64,000 nt of DNA, from NCBI GenBank assembly GCA_020636915.1, contig JACJWV010000017.1, forward strand, positions 1-64,000. Reading direction: 5' to 3'. Under the pieces are notes generated by a model, which ran no database searches, was not told the origin of the DNA, and was given only the letters and a program-made list of their open reading frames with translations. This DNA comes from Nocardioides sp. Its GTDB lineage: Bacteria > Actinomycetota > Actinomycetes > Propionibacteriales > Nocardioidaceae. This document shows positions 1 to 7,432 of this stretch, in pieces. A program made the position numbers and the translations under genes. Position 1 is the first letter of the stretch; every line of letters begins with the position of its first letter.

Positions 1-1522
1 GCGGCACGTAGTTCCAGCCGGCCTTGCGACCCAGGATGATCTCGACGATCGAGGTGGCGAAGATGACCTGGAGGAACGCCGAGTACATCAGCTCCGGGAA
101 GATCGGTGCGGCGAGTGCACGGGCGCGCCAGCCCACCGCCCACACCGTCACCAGGCGCTCCACCACGAAGACCATGCCCATCGTGATCCAGAACGGCGAC
201 CACCGGATGCTGTCCGCGGCGAGCAGCGTGATGGTGAGCAGCAGGAAGTAGGACCACAGCGCGAGGACGCCGTAGGCCAGGCCGAGCTGCTGACCCCAGT
301 ACATCGCGGTCGCCCGCGTGAACCCGTAGACCCCGATGTTCTCCAGCGCCCCGCGGTGCCAGCGCAGGCGCTGTCGCCACAGATCGCGCCAGGTCGTCAT
401 CACCTCGGTGGTGACGCGGCACTCCGGCGGGGACGTGAGCCGCGCGCCGAGCGTCTTCAAGGAGAGGGTGAGCTCGTTGTCCTCGGTCATCGCCAGGGTG
501 TCGTACACCTTGCCCTGCGGACCCGGGATGAGGATCCCGCGTGACTCCGCGACGGTGCGGAGCGCGGGGGCACGGATCACCGAGGCGGTCCCGGTGAGGA
601 CGAAGACGCGGTTGAGCTTGCGGGCGACCTGGCGTTGGTAGCGGCCGTACTCGTTGCGCTGCAGCTGTCCGATGAGGCCACCGCCCGGCTCCCCGAAGAA
701 CAGGCCGCCGACGGCCATCAGGTCCGCCTCCTCCTCGAGCAGGCCCAGCGCCCGGTCGAGGAACTCGGGGTTGATGGTGGAGTCGGCGTCCATCACCATC
801 ACGACGTCGTCCCGGTCCGCCTCGGCGACGAGCACGTCGAGGACCTGGTTGAGCGCACCCGCCTTCTTCTCGGTGTTGTCGACGGTCTCGAACACCTCGG
901 CACCCGCTGCTCGCGCCACCGTGACGGTCCCGTCGGTGCAGTTGTCGGCGATGACGACCACCCGGTCCGGTGCGCGGTCCTGCGCGGCCAGCGACGCCAG
1001 GGTGTGGCCGAGCACCGCCTCCTCGTTGTGGGCGGGGACGAGCACGGTGCACCGGATCCGGACGTCGGAGCGAGCGTCGTCCGCGGGGATCGCGTGCAGC
1101 GGGGTCTCGGGGACCCGGTCGACCCCGAGCGCCCGGGCGACCGGTGGGCTGAGCAGGACCATGCGGGCCCGCACCCGGCGGCTACCGGTGAGCCGCCGCC
1201 CGCGAGCGGGGACCCGCCCGGGCACGGCTCGTTGCCGCGACAGCACACGCATGGAGGCAGCGGAGTCGAGCGCGGCGATCCCGACCACGGCCGCGACCCC
1301 GATCACCACGGCCGCGACGAACACCGCGACGCCGGCCCGGCTGAACTCGACGTTGACCGGCAGGACCACCGACGACCGTCGGGGATTGGGCCCGTGCTCG
1401 ACCTCCCAGTAGGCGAACGCGAGCAGGACGCCGGCTAGCAGGAGCAGCGCGATGCTGACCGCGCCCTGGCGGGCGCTGTGCACGCGTGGCGGGGTGGTCG
1501 ACCGGCGGGCCATGGGCGCCAT
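1..1522 (-). CDS. Family 2 glycosyltransferase, membrane-bound, C-terminus cut by window edge
   Basis: The reading frame runs off the left edge, so about 507 residues are visible and the C-terminus is missing. Two N-terminal membrane segments (about residues 21-38 and 63-86) precede a cytosolic GT-A domain. Its motifs are LVPAHNEE (161-168), the DAD metal-binding triplet (245-247), TED (346-348) and QRLRW (384-388), the signature of processive synthases such as cellulose, hyaluronan and poly-GlcNAc synthases. Further membrane segments follow. It probably makes or extends an extracellular polysaccharide; the sugar cannot be read from the sequence. ATG at 1522 is the first start, with a second in-frame ATG at 1513. 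A DevR-type box at 1582-1595 sits 66.5 bp upstream and is shared with the divergent gene. Confidence 0.85.
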   Translation of the reverse strand, partial: MAPMARRSTTPPRVHSARQGAVSIALLLLAGVLLAFAYWEVEHGPNPRRSSVVLPVNVEFSRAGVAVFVAAVVIGVAAVVGIAALDSAASMRVLSRQRAVPGRVPARGRRLTGSRRVRARMVLLSPPVARALGVDRVPETPLHAIPADDARSDVRIRCTVLVPAHNEEAVLGHTLASLAAQDRAPDRVVVIADNCTDGTVTVARAAGAEVFETVDNTEKKAGALNQVLDVLVAEADRDDVVMVMDADSTINPEFLDRALGLLEEEADLMAVGGLFFGEPGGGLIGQLQRNEYGRYQRQVARKLNRVFVLTGTASVIRAPALRTVAESRGILIPGPQGKVYDTLAMTEDNELTLSLKTLGARLTSPPECRVTTEVMTTWRDLWRQRLRWHRGALENIGVYGFTRATAMYWGQQLGLAYGVLALWSYFLLLTITLLAADSIRWSPFWITMGMVFVVERLVTVWAVGWRARALAAPIFPELMYSAFLQVIFATSIVEIILGRKAGWNYVP

Positions 1523-1581
1523 TGCACCGCCTCGGCGGCCGCCACGCTTCACCCGGTACCGGCGAGACGGACCACATTCTC

Positions 1582-1595
1582 GGGACTTTGGTCCC
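1582..1595. promoter_or_regulatory. DevR/DosR-type box between divergent genes
   Basis: The palindrome GGGACTTTGGTCCC is the best match in the window to the mycobacterial DosR consensus (GGGACTWWAGTCCC core). Weaker boxes at 1606-1619 (CGACCCTTGGCCGG) and 1629-1642 (GGCCGAGCTGGGTC) follow at 23-24 bp steps towards the rightward gene, their centres 90.5, 66.5 and 43.5 bp before its ATG. This is consistent with tandem DevR sites on one helix face. Confidence 0.75.
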
Positions 1596-1678
1596 AGGAC
1601 TCCACCGACCCTTGGCCGGTGCCTCGGGGGCCGAGCTGGGTCACGGTGGACGAACCCACCCCACACCCGAGGAGGGGC

Positions 1679-2221
1679 ATGGCCACCGCGACGAGGGCCC
1701 GCACCCGTTCGAGCGTGTCCGGCCTCGCTGTCTGGCGCCTCGGCGACCACGCTGCGGATCCCGGAGGCTCGGACCTGGTCGAGCACGCCGTCCACGCCGT
1801 CCGTCCCCACGTCACCGGCTGCGCCGTGGTGGCCTGGCCACTGGGCCGGCCTGCACCGCGGGTCACCTCGACCGAGCCCGACGACGTGCTCGACCCGGCC
1901 TGCTGGCACCTGCTCTTCGGCGGAATGCTGCTGGCACCGCTGCTCGATGTGCGCTCGGGAGCGCCCTTCCGGGAGCCGCCGGCCCGCCGGCTGGAGGTCT
2001 CCGTCTTCGTCAACCGCGTGCGCGACCTCGTCGTCCCCGGCAGCTGCGCCCTGGCCACGCTGGGACCCGCAGCGCAGGTGTTCGCCGCCGCCGACGCGAT
2101 CCACGACGCCCTGGGGCCGCAGGTCGCGGTCACCGGGACGTCCATCGCACTCGCCGAACGCGAGGCGGCGGTCGTCGCCGAGGTGTTCCTCGACCCCGCA
2201 GCGTCGCTCTCCGCCCGGTGA
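1679..2221 (+). CDS. DUF1269-like protein of the dormancy island
   Basis: A 180-residue protein of unknown function. The middle section (LLFGGMLLAPLLDVRSG, then a FVNRVRDLVVPGSCALA stretch, then a C-terminal alpha/beta half) follows the layout of DUF1269 proteins: a short hydrophobic segment, an 'x-R-V-R-x-L-V-x-P-G-x-S/C-A-L' loop, and a regulatory-looking C-terminal domain. The family match is by eye and moderate. ATG 1679 is chosen because GAGGAGGGGC lies just upstream; the frame is open further upstream without a better start. It is divergent from the glycosyltransferase and shares the DevR-type boxes at 1582-1642, so it is probably induced with the hypoxia/dormancy set. Its C-terminus ends 15 bp from the convergent kinase gene. 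Confidence 0.65.
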   Translation: MATATRARTRSSVSGLAVWRLGDHAADPGGSDLVEHAVHAVRPHVTGCAVVAWPLGRPAPRVTSTEPDDVLDPACWHLLFGGMLLAPLLDVRSGAPFREPPARRLEVSVFVNRVRDLVVPGSCALATLGPAAQVFAAADAIHDALGPQVAVTGTSIALAEREAAVVAEVFLDPAASLSAR

Positions 2222-2235
2222 CCGGGGTCGTCCGG

Positions 2236-3909
2236 TCAGGCGATCGGCACCCACCACGACAGGGTGGTGCCGGCACCGGGCGAGGAGTCGATCCCGAGCC
2301 GTCCGCCCCGGGCCTCGGCCCGGCGCCGCATGTTCGACAGACCGCTCTCGGCGACGTCGGCGGCCATCCCCCTGCCGTCGTCGGCCACACACAGGAGCAG
2401 TCCGTCGCCGACCTTCAGCTCGACCGCGACCGACGAGGCCGCAGCGTGCCGGGCGGCGTTCGACAGCGCCTCGGTCAGGACCGCGAGCACGTCGGGCACC
2501 AGGTCGTCGTCGACCACCGTGCGCACCGGCCCGTCGAACCGGAGCACCGGACGGAACTTCAAGGCGGCCCCGGCCCGCTCGACGACCTCGACCACGGCGC
2601 TCTGCAGGTCGGCGTCGGAGTCCATCGAACCGAGCGCGAAGATCGTGCGCCGGATGTCGCGGATGGTGATGTCGAGCTCGTCCACGGCGGCGTCGAGCCG
2701 GGCCCCGGTCTCCGGGTCCGCGTCCGAGAGCCGGTGGCCCGCCGCCTGGAGACCGAGCCCCACCGCGAACAGGCGCTGGATCACCAGGTCGTGCAGGTCC
2801 CGCGCGATCCGGTCCCGGTCCTCGAACAGCGCCAGCCGCTGCAGGTCGCGCCGCGCAGCGCTGATGTGCAGCGCCAGCGCCGCCTGCTGCGCGAAGCGCG
2901 TCGGCAGCGCCGGGTCGAGGAGCGACCACTGGGCGCCGCGGCCTCGCAGCCAGGCGAGGGCGACCACGCCGTCCACGCCCGCCGCGCTGCGCATGGGGAC
3001 GATCACCGTCGGGCCGAGCGGCGGCCAGCCCAGCTCCTGGCCGACGTTGGTCGCGCGGGAGTCCGCGCCGAGGTCCTCGACGGCGATCGGCAGGTCGCTC
3101 GTGACGACGCTGCGCGCGAGCGACCGGCTCAGGTCGAGCCCGGCCATCTTCGCCGGATCCGCGGGGAATCCCGACACGACCTGCACCGACAGGTGCGCGT
3201 CGTCGGGGCCGGCGACGACCCAGGCCACGTCGGCGCCGGCCAGCACTCGGGCCCGGTCAGCGACGACCTGCAGCGCCGTGTCCTCCGCCCCGGGCTGCAC
3301 CAGCACCGAGGTGATCTCGGCGGTCGCGTCGAGCCAGCGCTCGCGGCGGGCGGCCTCCTCCAGCAGCCGGGCGTTCTCGATCGCGACACCGGCCGCAGCG
3401 GCCAGCGCGGTCACGATCTGCTCGTCCTGCTCGGTGAAGTCCGAACCGTCGGGCTTCTCGCTGAGGTAGAGGTTGCCGAACACCTTGTCGCGGATCCGGA
3501 CCGGGACGCCGAGGAAGGACCGCATCGGCGGGTGGGCGGGCGGGAACCCGACGGAGGCCGGGTCCTCGGCGATGTCGTGCAGCCGGAGCGGCTCGGGGCG
3601 GTCGATGAGCAGGCCGAGCAGGCCGTTGCCCCGGGGCAGGTCACCGATCGCGGCCTGCTGCTCGGCGGTGATGCCGTGGGTGATGAAGGTCTGGAGTCGG
3701 CGTTCGCCCTGCTGGCCGCCCTCGGCGACCACCCCGAGCGCGGCGTACCGGGCACCGGCGAGGTCGGCGGCCACCTCGACGATCCGCTCCAGCAGCTCGT
3801 CGAGCGACAGGTCGGCCGCCATGGTGACGACGGCGTCCAGGAGCGTCTTCCAGCGCGCCTGCTCCGCGTCCTCGGTCTGCGCGACCGACGGCGCGCCGTC
3901 CGATGCCAT
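2236..3909 (-). CDS. devS: DevS/DosS-like GAF sensor histidine kinase
   Basis: 557 residues: GAF domain A (about 25-180), GAF domain B (about 195-345), then a HisKA_3 dimerisation domain and an HATPase_c domain. The phosphoacceptor is His373 in the ARDLHDLVIQR motif. The N-box Asn484 and the G-box DDGRG (510-514) are intact. GAF-A has GFPPAHPPMR with His126 and FGNLYLS with Tyr148. Aligned to M. tuberculosis DevS from memory, these fall on the haem ligand His149 and the gas-sensing Tyr171, so haem-based O2/NO/CO sensing is possible. Many non-haem relatives keep the same histidine, so this is not proof. The likely partner is the DevR-like regulator at 24799-25470. The gene is divergent from the Acg-type nitroreductase, across a region with a DevR-type box. 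Confidence 0.9.
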   Translation of the reverse strand: MASDGAPSVAQTEDAEQARWKTLLDAVVTMAADLSLDELLERIVEVAADLAGARYAALGVVAEGGQQGERRLQTFITHGITAEQQAAIGDLPRGNGLLGLLIDRPEPLRLHDIAEDPASVGFPPAHPPMRSFLGVPVRIRDKVFGNLYLSEKPDGSDFTEQDEQIVTALAAAAGVAIENARLLEEAARRERWLDATAEITSVLVQPGAEDTALQVVADRARVLAGADVAWVVAGPDDAHLSVQVVSGFPADPAKMAGLDLSRSLARSVVTSDLPIAVEDLGADSRATNVGQELGWPPLGPTVIVPMRSAAGVDGVVALAWLRGRGAQWSLLDPALPTRFAQQAALALHISAARRDLQRLALFEDRDRIARDLHDLVIQRLFAVGLGLQAAGHRLSDADPETGARLDAAVDELDITIRDIRRTIFALGSMDSDADLQSAVVEVVERAGAALKFRPVLRFDGPVRTVVDDDLVPDVLAVLTEALSNAARHAAASSVAVELKVGDGLLLCVADDGRGMAADVAESGLSNMRRRAEARGGRLGIDSSPGAGTTLSWWVPIA

Positions 3910-4014
3910 GCTCCCTCCTCAGCAGCGAGGGGACGTCTCTTGACGGTAGCAACTCCGCGCACCGGGGGCGAGCACCGGCCCCGGCCGGGAGCGGTCGTCC
4001 GGCCCCCGCCTCCC

Positions 4015-4028
4015 GGGACCTTGGCCAC
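4015..4028. promoter_or_regulatory. DevR-type box upstream of Acg-type gene
   Basis: GGGACCTTGGCCAC, centred 82.5 bp before the ATG at 4104. Its left half is a perfect consensus half-site. The gene it precedes has a good Shine-Dalgarno sequence, fitting a leadered transcript. Confidence 0.6.
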
Positions 4029-4103
4029 TGGTCGCCGGGCCCCGGCATGCGGACCCTCGAAGCACACGGTCCCGAGGCGCACGCCCGACGTGGAGGAGGA
4101 GGC

Positions 4104-5105
4104 ATGTCCGTGATCTCGCGCAACGAGCGCGCTGCGGCCGCGGCCGGCACCGGCCGCGACATCGTGGCCTTCGCCGTCCGCGCACCCAGCATCCACAACA
4201 CCCAGCCGTGGCTGTGGCGGGTCGACGGCACCCGGCTCGAGCTCTACGCCGACCGGCGCCGCCAGCTGCCCGTCGCCGACCCCGAGGGCCGCCACCTCGC
4301 CATCAGCTGCGGAGCCGCCCTCCAGCACGCTGTCGTCCGGGCGCGTGCGCTCGGACAGACCTGCGAGGTCACCCAGCTGCCCTCGCCGCGCGACCCCGAC
4401 CACCTCGCGACCGTCCACCTCTACCCCGGACGACCCGACCAGGACGCTCGAGCGGAGTGTGAGCTGCTCGCCCGGCGCCGTACCGACCGCCGGCGCTTCA
4501 CCGCGTGGCCGCTGCCCGAGGACCGGCTCGACGAGCTCACGAGCTCCGTCGAGGTGCCGGGCACCACGGCGCTGACCCTGCGCGAGGCGGCCCGCCGGGT
4601 CCGGGTGGGGCTGCTGGTCAGCAGGGCCCTCCTCGCGGAGAGCAGTGACCCGCGCTACGGCGCGGAGCAGGCCAGATGGACCGAGCCCACGGTCGACGGT
4701 GGTGTCCCGGAGACGCACCGGCCCACCCCGCACCCGCGGCTGGGCGTCAGCTCGCGGTACGACGACCCGGCCGCCGAGTCGCTCGAGCGCGATGCCGTGC
4801 AGGGCACCGACGGGCTCATCGTCATCACCACCGAGCAGGACGGGCCGCGCGACTGGCTGCGCACCGGCGTGCTGCTGTGCCGGCTGTGGACCGGCGCCAT
4901 GTCGGCCGGGTTGTCCGTGGTCCCGCTGAGCCAGGTGGTGGAGGTGGCCGAGACCCGGTCCGCCCTGGCCGAGGAGCTCTCGCCCGCAGGCGTGGCGGCG
5001 GCCGGCCACCCGCAGCTCCTGCTGCGCCTGGGGTGGCAGGAGATCTCCCGCAACCCGCTGCCGCCTACGGGGCGGCGCGGTGTCGACGAGGTGCTGCTGC
5101 CCTGA
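4104..5105 (+). CDS. Acg family FMN-binding protein (nitroreductase fold)
   Basis: 333 residues. The N-terminal APSIHNTQPW motif (about 28-37) and the RRTDRRRF segment (about 128-135) are typical of the Acg/Rv3131-type branch of the nitroreductase superfamily. These proteins keep an FMN-binding nitroreductase fold but may act as flavin stores rather than enzymes, as reported for M. tuberculosis Acg. Several paralogues belong to the mycobacterial DosR regulon. The length matches the family (about 330). ATG 4104 follows GGAGGAGG. The gene is divergent from the DevS-like kinase and has a DevR-type box at 4015-4028, so control by the cognate DevR is likely. Whether the protein has enzymatic activity cannot be read from the sequence. 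Confidence 0.85.
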   Translation: MSVISRNERAAAAAGTGRDIVAFAVRAPSIHNTQPWLWRVDGTRLELYADRRRQLPVADPEGRHLAISCGAALQHAVVRARALGQTCEVTQLPSPRDPDHLATVHLYPGRPDQDARAECELLARRRTDRRRFTAWPLPEDRLDELTSSVEVPGTTALTLREAARRVRVGLLVSRALLAESSDPRYGAEQARWTEPTVDGGVPETHRPTPHPRLGVSSRYDDPAAESLERDAVQGTDGLIVITTEQDGPRDWLRTGVLLCRLWTGAMSAGLSVVPLSQVVEVAETRSALAEELSPAGVAAAGHPQLLLRLGWQEISRNPLPPTGRRGVDEVLLP

Positions 5106-5155
5106 GCACGCCCTGAGCGGGCCGCGAGCCGACCCTGGCCGGACGGGCACCGCGG

Positions 5156-5371
5156 TCAGCGGGTGCGCGGGCGCCTGCCGCGCGTGCGGTGCCAGTCCTC
5201 GAAGTCGCCGTCGCGCAGGTGCACGACGACGTCGGTGACGAACCCCGCCCACCTGCGGACCGGCCCGGGGCACCAGCGCACGTGGGGCGCTGCCACCTGG
5301 AGCAGCACGATCGCGGACAGCACGAGGACGAACGCCATCGCCACGCCGGCCGCCAGGTTGATCCTCAGCAC
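5156..5371 (-). CDS. Small single-pass membrane protein
   Basis: 71 residues starting at GTG 5371, whose codon overlaps the stop of the upstream gene (translational coupling). Residues about 5-27 (INLAAGVAMAFVLVLSAIVL) form one clear membrane helix. The rest is a short, mostly basic tail ending in RTRGRRPRTR. No family was recognised. It is the last of three small genes on this strand (5869 to 5156) that are closely packed and probably co-transcribed from the DevR-type box at 6010-6023. The overlap with its neighbour and actinobacterial codon use make it likely to be real. Confidence 0.55.
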   Translation of the reverse strand: MLRINLAAGVAMAFVLVLSAIVLLQVAAPHVRWCPGPVRRWAGFVTDVVVHLRDGDFEDWHRTRGRRPRTR

Positions 5372-5667
5372 GTCGGGCTCATCTCCACGGCCACGCGGGC
5401 GGGCAGCACCTCGCGACCGGTCGATCCGGCGGCGATCGCGACGTCCAGGATCGCGACCGACCGCTCGCCCAGGATGCTCGGACGCCCGGCGACGGCCGCC
5501 GTCACCCGCGCCCGCGCACCGCGGAGCGCGAGGTCGTCCGGGACCTCGGCGCGCAGCTGCGCACCCGCGGCCTCGACGCTCCATCGCCCGTCGCACACCA
5601 GCCGCACCAGGGCCAGCAGCGCATGGTCGATCCGTTGGCAGCGGCGCCGGCCGCCTGCTCTCCTCAA
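5365..5667 (-). CDS. Small protein of unknown function (TTG start)
   Basis: 100 residues. The best start is TTG at 5667, preceded by GAGGAGG with good spacing; no ATG or GTG in frame is better placed. The protein is alpha/beta-looking, arginine- and alanine-rich, with a C-terminal stretch (GERSVAILDVAIAAGSTGRE) that could form a beta-hairpin. No known domain was recognised. Its end overlaps the start of the 71-residue membrane protein by a few bases, and it lies 31 bp after the 56-residue gene, so the three are probably one operon inside the dormancy island. Confidence 0.5.
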   Translation of the reverse strand: MRRAGGRRRCQRIDHALLALVRLVCDGRWSVEAAGAQLRAEVPDDLALRGARARVTAAVAGRPSILGERSVAILDVAIAAGSTGREVLPARVAVEMSPTC

Positions 5668-5698
5668 CCCACGCCTCCTCGAGAAGCCCGTGGCCGGG

Positions 5699-5869
5699 TC
5701 AGTGGATCTCGGGTCGCGGGGCTCGCGCCCGGGCCCGGTGCGCCAGGTGCTCGGCGCCGGCGCGCCCGATGACGATGGAGTCCAGCGCCAGGGCCGTCCG
5801 CACCGCAGTGCGCGAGCGCCAGCGCAGGAAGCGCGCGAGTCGGGTGTCGCCGGGGGATCGGCGGGTCAT
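5699..5869 (-). CDS. Short basic peptide gene
   Basis: 56 residues, starting MTRRSPGDTRLARFLRWRSR and ending at TGA 5699. The N-terminal half is strongly arginine-rich with regularly placed hydrophobics, possibly an amphipathic or nucleic-acid-binding helix; this is only an impression. ATG 5869 follows a CCGGGAGC ribosome-binding-like stretch. No homologue was recognised. It is the first gene of the small leftward operon 5869-5156, with a DevR-type box 147 bp upstream. Confidence 0.45.
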   Translation of the reverse strand: MTRRSPGDTRLARFLRWRSRTAVRTALALDSIVIGRAGAEHLAHRARARAPRPEIH

Positions 5870-6009
5870 GGTCTGCTCCCGGAGATGACAGGCCCGAGAC
5901 GGCAGCCGGACGGCTGCCGGGGGCGCGGATCGAAGGACGCCGCCGAGGTCTGGGGCAGTGCGCCAAGGGTAGTGACGCCGCGCACCGCCCCGGTAGAGGC
6001 GAAGGACCC

Positions 6010-6023
6010 GGGCCCTTGGTCCC
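6010..6023. promoter_or_regulatory. DevR-type box upstream of the small-gene operon
   Basis: GGGCCCTTGGTCCC, a near-perfect dyad. It lies between the DUF1918 gene (stop 6035) and the leftward small genes starting at 5869. Only the leftward operon is positioned to use it, with a leader of roughly 100 bases. Confidence 0.6.
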
Positions 6024-6034
6024 CGCGGCGCGGC

Positions 6035-6229
6035 CTACGGGGCAGCGAAGTGCTGCACCTCGGCGTCCGGGCCGGGGAAGACCAGGGCCTCGTGCCCCGT
6101 GTCGGACCAGCGCACGACGTACGGCGGCGAGCCGTCCTCGTGACGCACCTCGATGATCTCCCCGTCGCGGACCGGGCCGTCGACGTGGTTGCTCCGGACG
6201 ACCAGACGGTCACCCACCGACGCGAACAT
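6035..6229 (-). CDS. DUF1918 domain protein
   Basis: 64 residues, all one DUF1918 domain: an SH3-like small beta fold with GDRLVVRS at the N-terminus, a central GEIIEV-HEDGSPPY-VRW run, then a SDTGHEALVFPGPDA end. The function of DUF1918 is unknown; such proteins are common small cytosolic proteins in actinobacteria. A paralogue lies at 17910-18143 in the same island. The ATG at 6229 overlaps the last codons of the upstream acyltransferase-like gene by 20 bases, so the two are translationally coupled. Confidence 0.85.
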   Translation of the reverse strand: MFASVGDRLVVRSNHVDGPVRDGEIIEVRHEDGSPPYVVRWSDTGHEALVFPGPDAEVQHFAAP

Positions 6230-6902
6230 CGCTCCTGCCTCCTTCTGCTGGCTGCCCCGCGACCCGAGCCGGGAGCTCCTCGAACTGATCGGGGTGCGCG
6301 CAGTACTCCTGCACCGCGTGCGAGAACCGGACGGCCCAGCCGCCGTCGACGTGCCGGTGGTCGAACGTGAGGGTCAGGGTCAGCACGGGCCGGATGACGA
6401 CCCGCCCCTCGATGGCCACCGGGCGCTGGGCGACCGCTCCGACGAGCACCCGCACCGGCACGGCGTCGTCGTCCGCGCGGGGCGCGTAGGCCGTGGTCAT
6501 CCCCCACATCCCGACCGACGCCACCACGGCGCCCGGCTCGGGCGGACGACGACCCTCGGCGACCGCGCGGCTCACGGCGAGCTCGCGCGCGACCTCGGCG
6601 ACGGAGCGGGCGTCGACGCCCTCGAGGGTGGTCCCGGCGGTCCGGTCGGGTCCGTCCCCCACCACGAAGTGGACGTCGGTGCTGGTGGCCACGGCAGCCA
6701 GGCCGTGGGCCACGGCCCGGCCCACCAGGTGGGTGGTCGTGACGGTGACGCCGGTGTGCTCGTGGACCGTCGTCAGGAAGGCGGTCAGGTTGGCGGCGTC
6801 GACCTGGAGGGCGCCGTGGAGCGGACCCGCCAGCCGACCAGCGGCCAGACCAGCGGCCTGACCAGAGGCCTGACCGGCGGACCGTGCGGCGTCGTCCGAC
6901 AT
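6210..6902 (-). CDS. Stand-alone 2-oxoacid dehydrogenase E2 catalytic-domain protein
   Basis: 230 residues homologous only to the C-terminal acyltransferase domain of lipoate-dependent E2 enzymes (chloramphenicol acetyltransferase fold). The catalytic TFDHRHVDGG motif (HxxxDG) is present near residue 190, and substrate-channel features (TTTHLVGRAVAHGL) are near residues 55-70. There is no lipoyl domain and no E1/E3-binding domain. The N-terminus has an unusual Ala/Gly/Ser-rich repeat (SAGQASGQAAGLAAGRLAG). ATG 6902 is chosen because AGGAGG lies just upstream; the frame is open to 6971. It may transfer acyl groups to or from CoA without a tethered lipoyl arm, or be a scaffold. A DevR-type box lies 68.5 bp upstream. 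Confidence 0.75.
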   Translation of the reverse strand: MSDDAARSAGQASGQAAGLAAGRLAGPLHGALQVDAANLTAFLTTVHEHTGVTVTTTHLVGRAVAHGLAAVATSTDVHFVVGDGPDRTAGTTLEGVDARSVAEVARELAVSRAVAEGRRPPEPGAVVASVGMWGMTTAYAPRADDDAVPVRVLVGAVAQRPVAIEGRVVIRPVLTLTLTFDHRHVDGGWAVRFSHAVQEYCAHPDQFEELPARVAGQPAEGGRSDVRVGG

Positions 6903-6963
6903 GGGCCACCTCCTCGCCTCGCCGGGCTGCTCCCACGCTCGCGCACCCGGCTCCCGCCGCCCA

Positions 6964-6977
6964 CGGTCCAAGGTCCT
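6964..6977. promoter_or_regulatory. DevR-type box between divergent genes
   Basis: Read leftwards the site is AGGACCTTGGACCG, centred 68.5 bp before the E2-like gene (start 6902). It may also serve the rightward DUF1876-ppsA unit, together with a weaker site near 6993-7006. Confidence 0.5.
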
Positions 6978-7102
6978 CGCGCCGTCGGGCCGGAGGACCG
7001 TTCCACGGGCCCGGCGCCCCGAGGAGCATCGAGGTATCGCCGGTGCCCCGTGTCCGGGACGGCTCGGACAGCCGCGCTGACGGACACCGAACGGAGGACA
7101 CC

Positions 7103-7426
7103 ATGTCGACGACGCTGCCGACGCCCACGCCGGCTTCCCTGCACACGAGGACCTGGCACCTGCACATCGACCTGTTCGAGCAGGGCACCACCACCCGGGC
7201 GGAGGCGGTCCTGCGGACCGACGCCGGCACCGAGCTGCGGCACGTGGGCACCGCCCGCTGCCGGCCCGGCGACCGCGAGGTCCCGGAGATCGGCGACGAG
7301 CTCGCCGCGTGCCGGGCCCTGTCCGGTCTCGTGCACGACCTGCTCGACGCGACGCTCGAGGACATCTCCGCCAACGACCCGGTCGGCGTGGTCGACGACG
7401 CCGAGCCGGCCGTCTTCCTCGGGTAG
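7103..7426 (+). CDS. DUF1876 (Rv1738-like) dormancy protein
   Basis: 107 residues. The pattern WHLHIDLFE (about 18-26), then TRAEAVLRT, then REVPEIGDELAACRALSGL (about 60-78), closely follows M. tuberculosis Rv1738, one of the most strongly hypoxia-induced DosR genes. The family resembles the fold of ribosome-hibernation factors, so a role in stalling translation during dormancy has been proposed; this is family-level knowledge, not shown here. ATG 7103 follows ACGGAGGAC. The gene is 6 bp upstream of ppsA and almost certainly co-transcribed with it. Confidence 0.85.
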   Translation: MSTTLPTPTPASLHTRTWHLHIDLFEQGTTTRAEAVLRTDAGTELRHVGTARCRPGDREVPEIGDELAACRALSGLVHDLLDATLEDISANDPVGVVDDAEPAVFLG

Positions 7427-7432
7427 GTCCCG

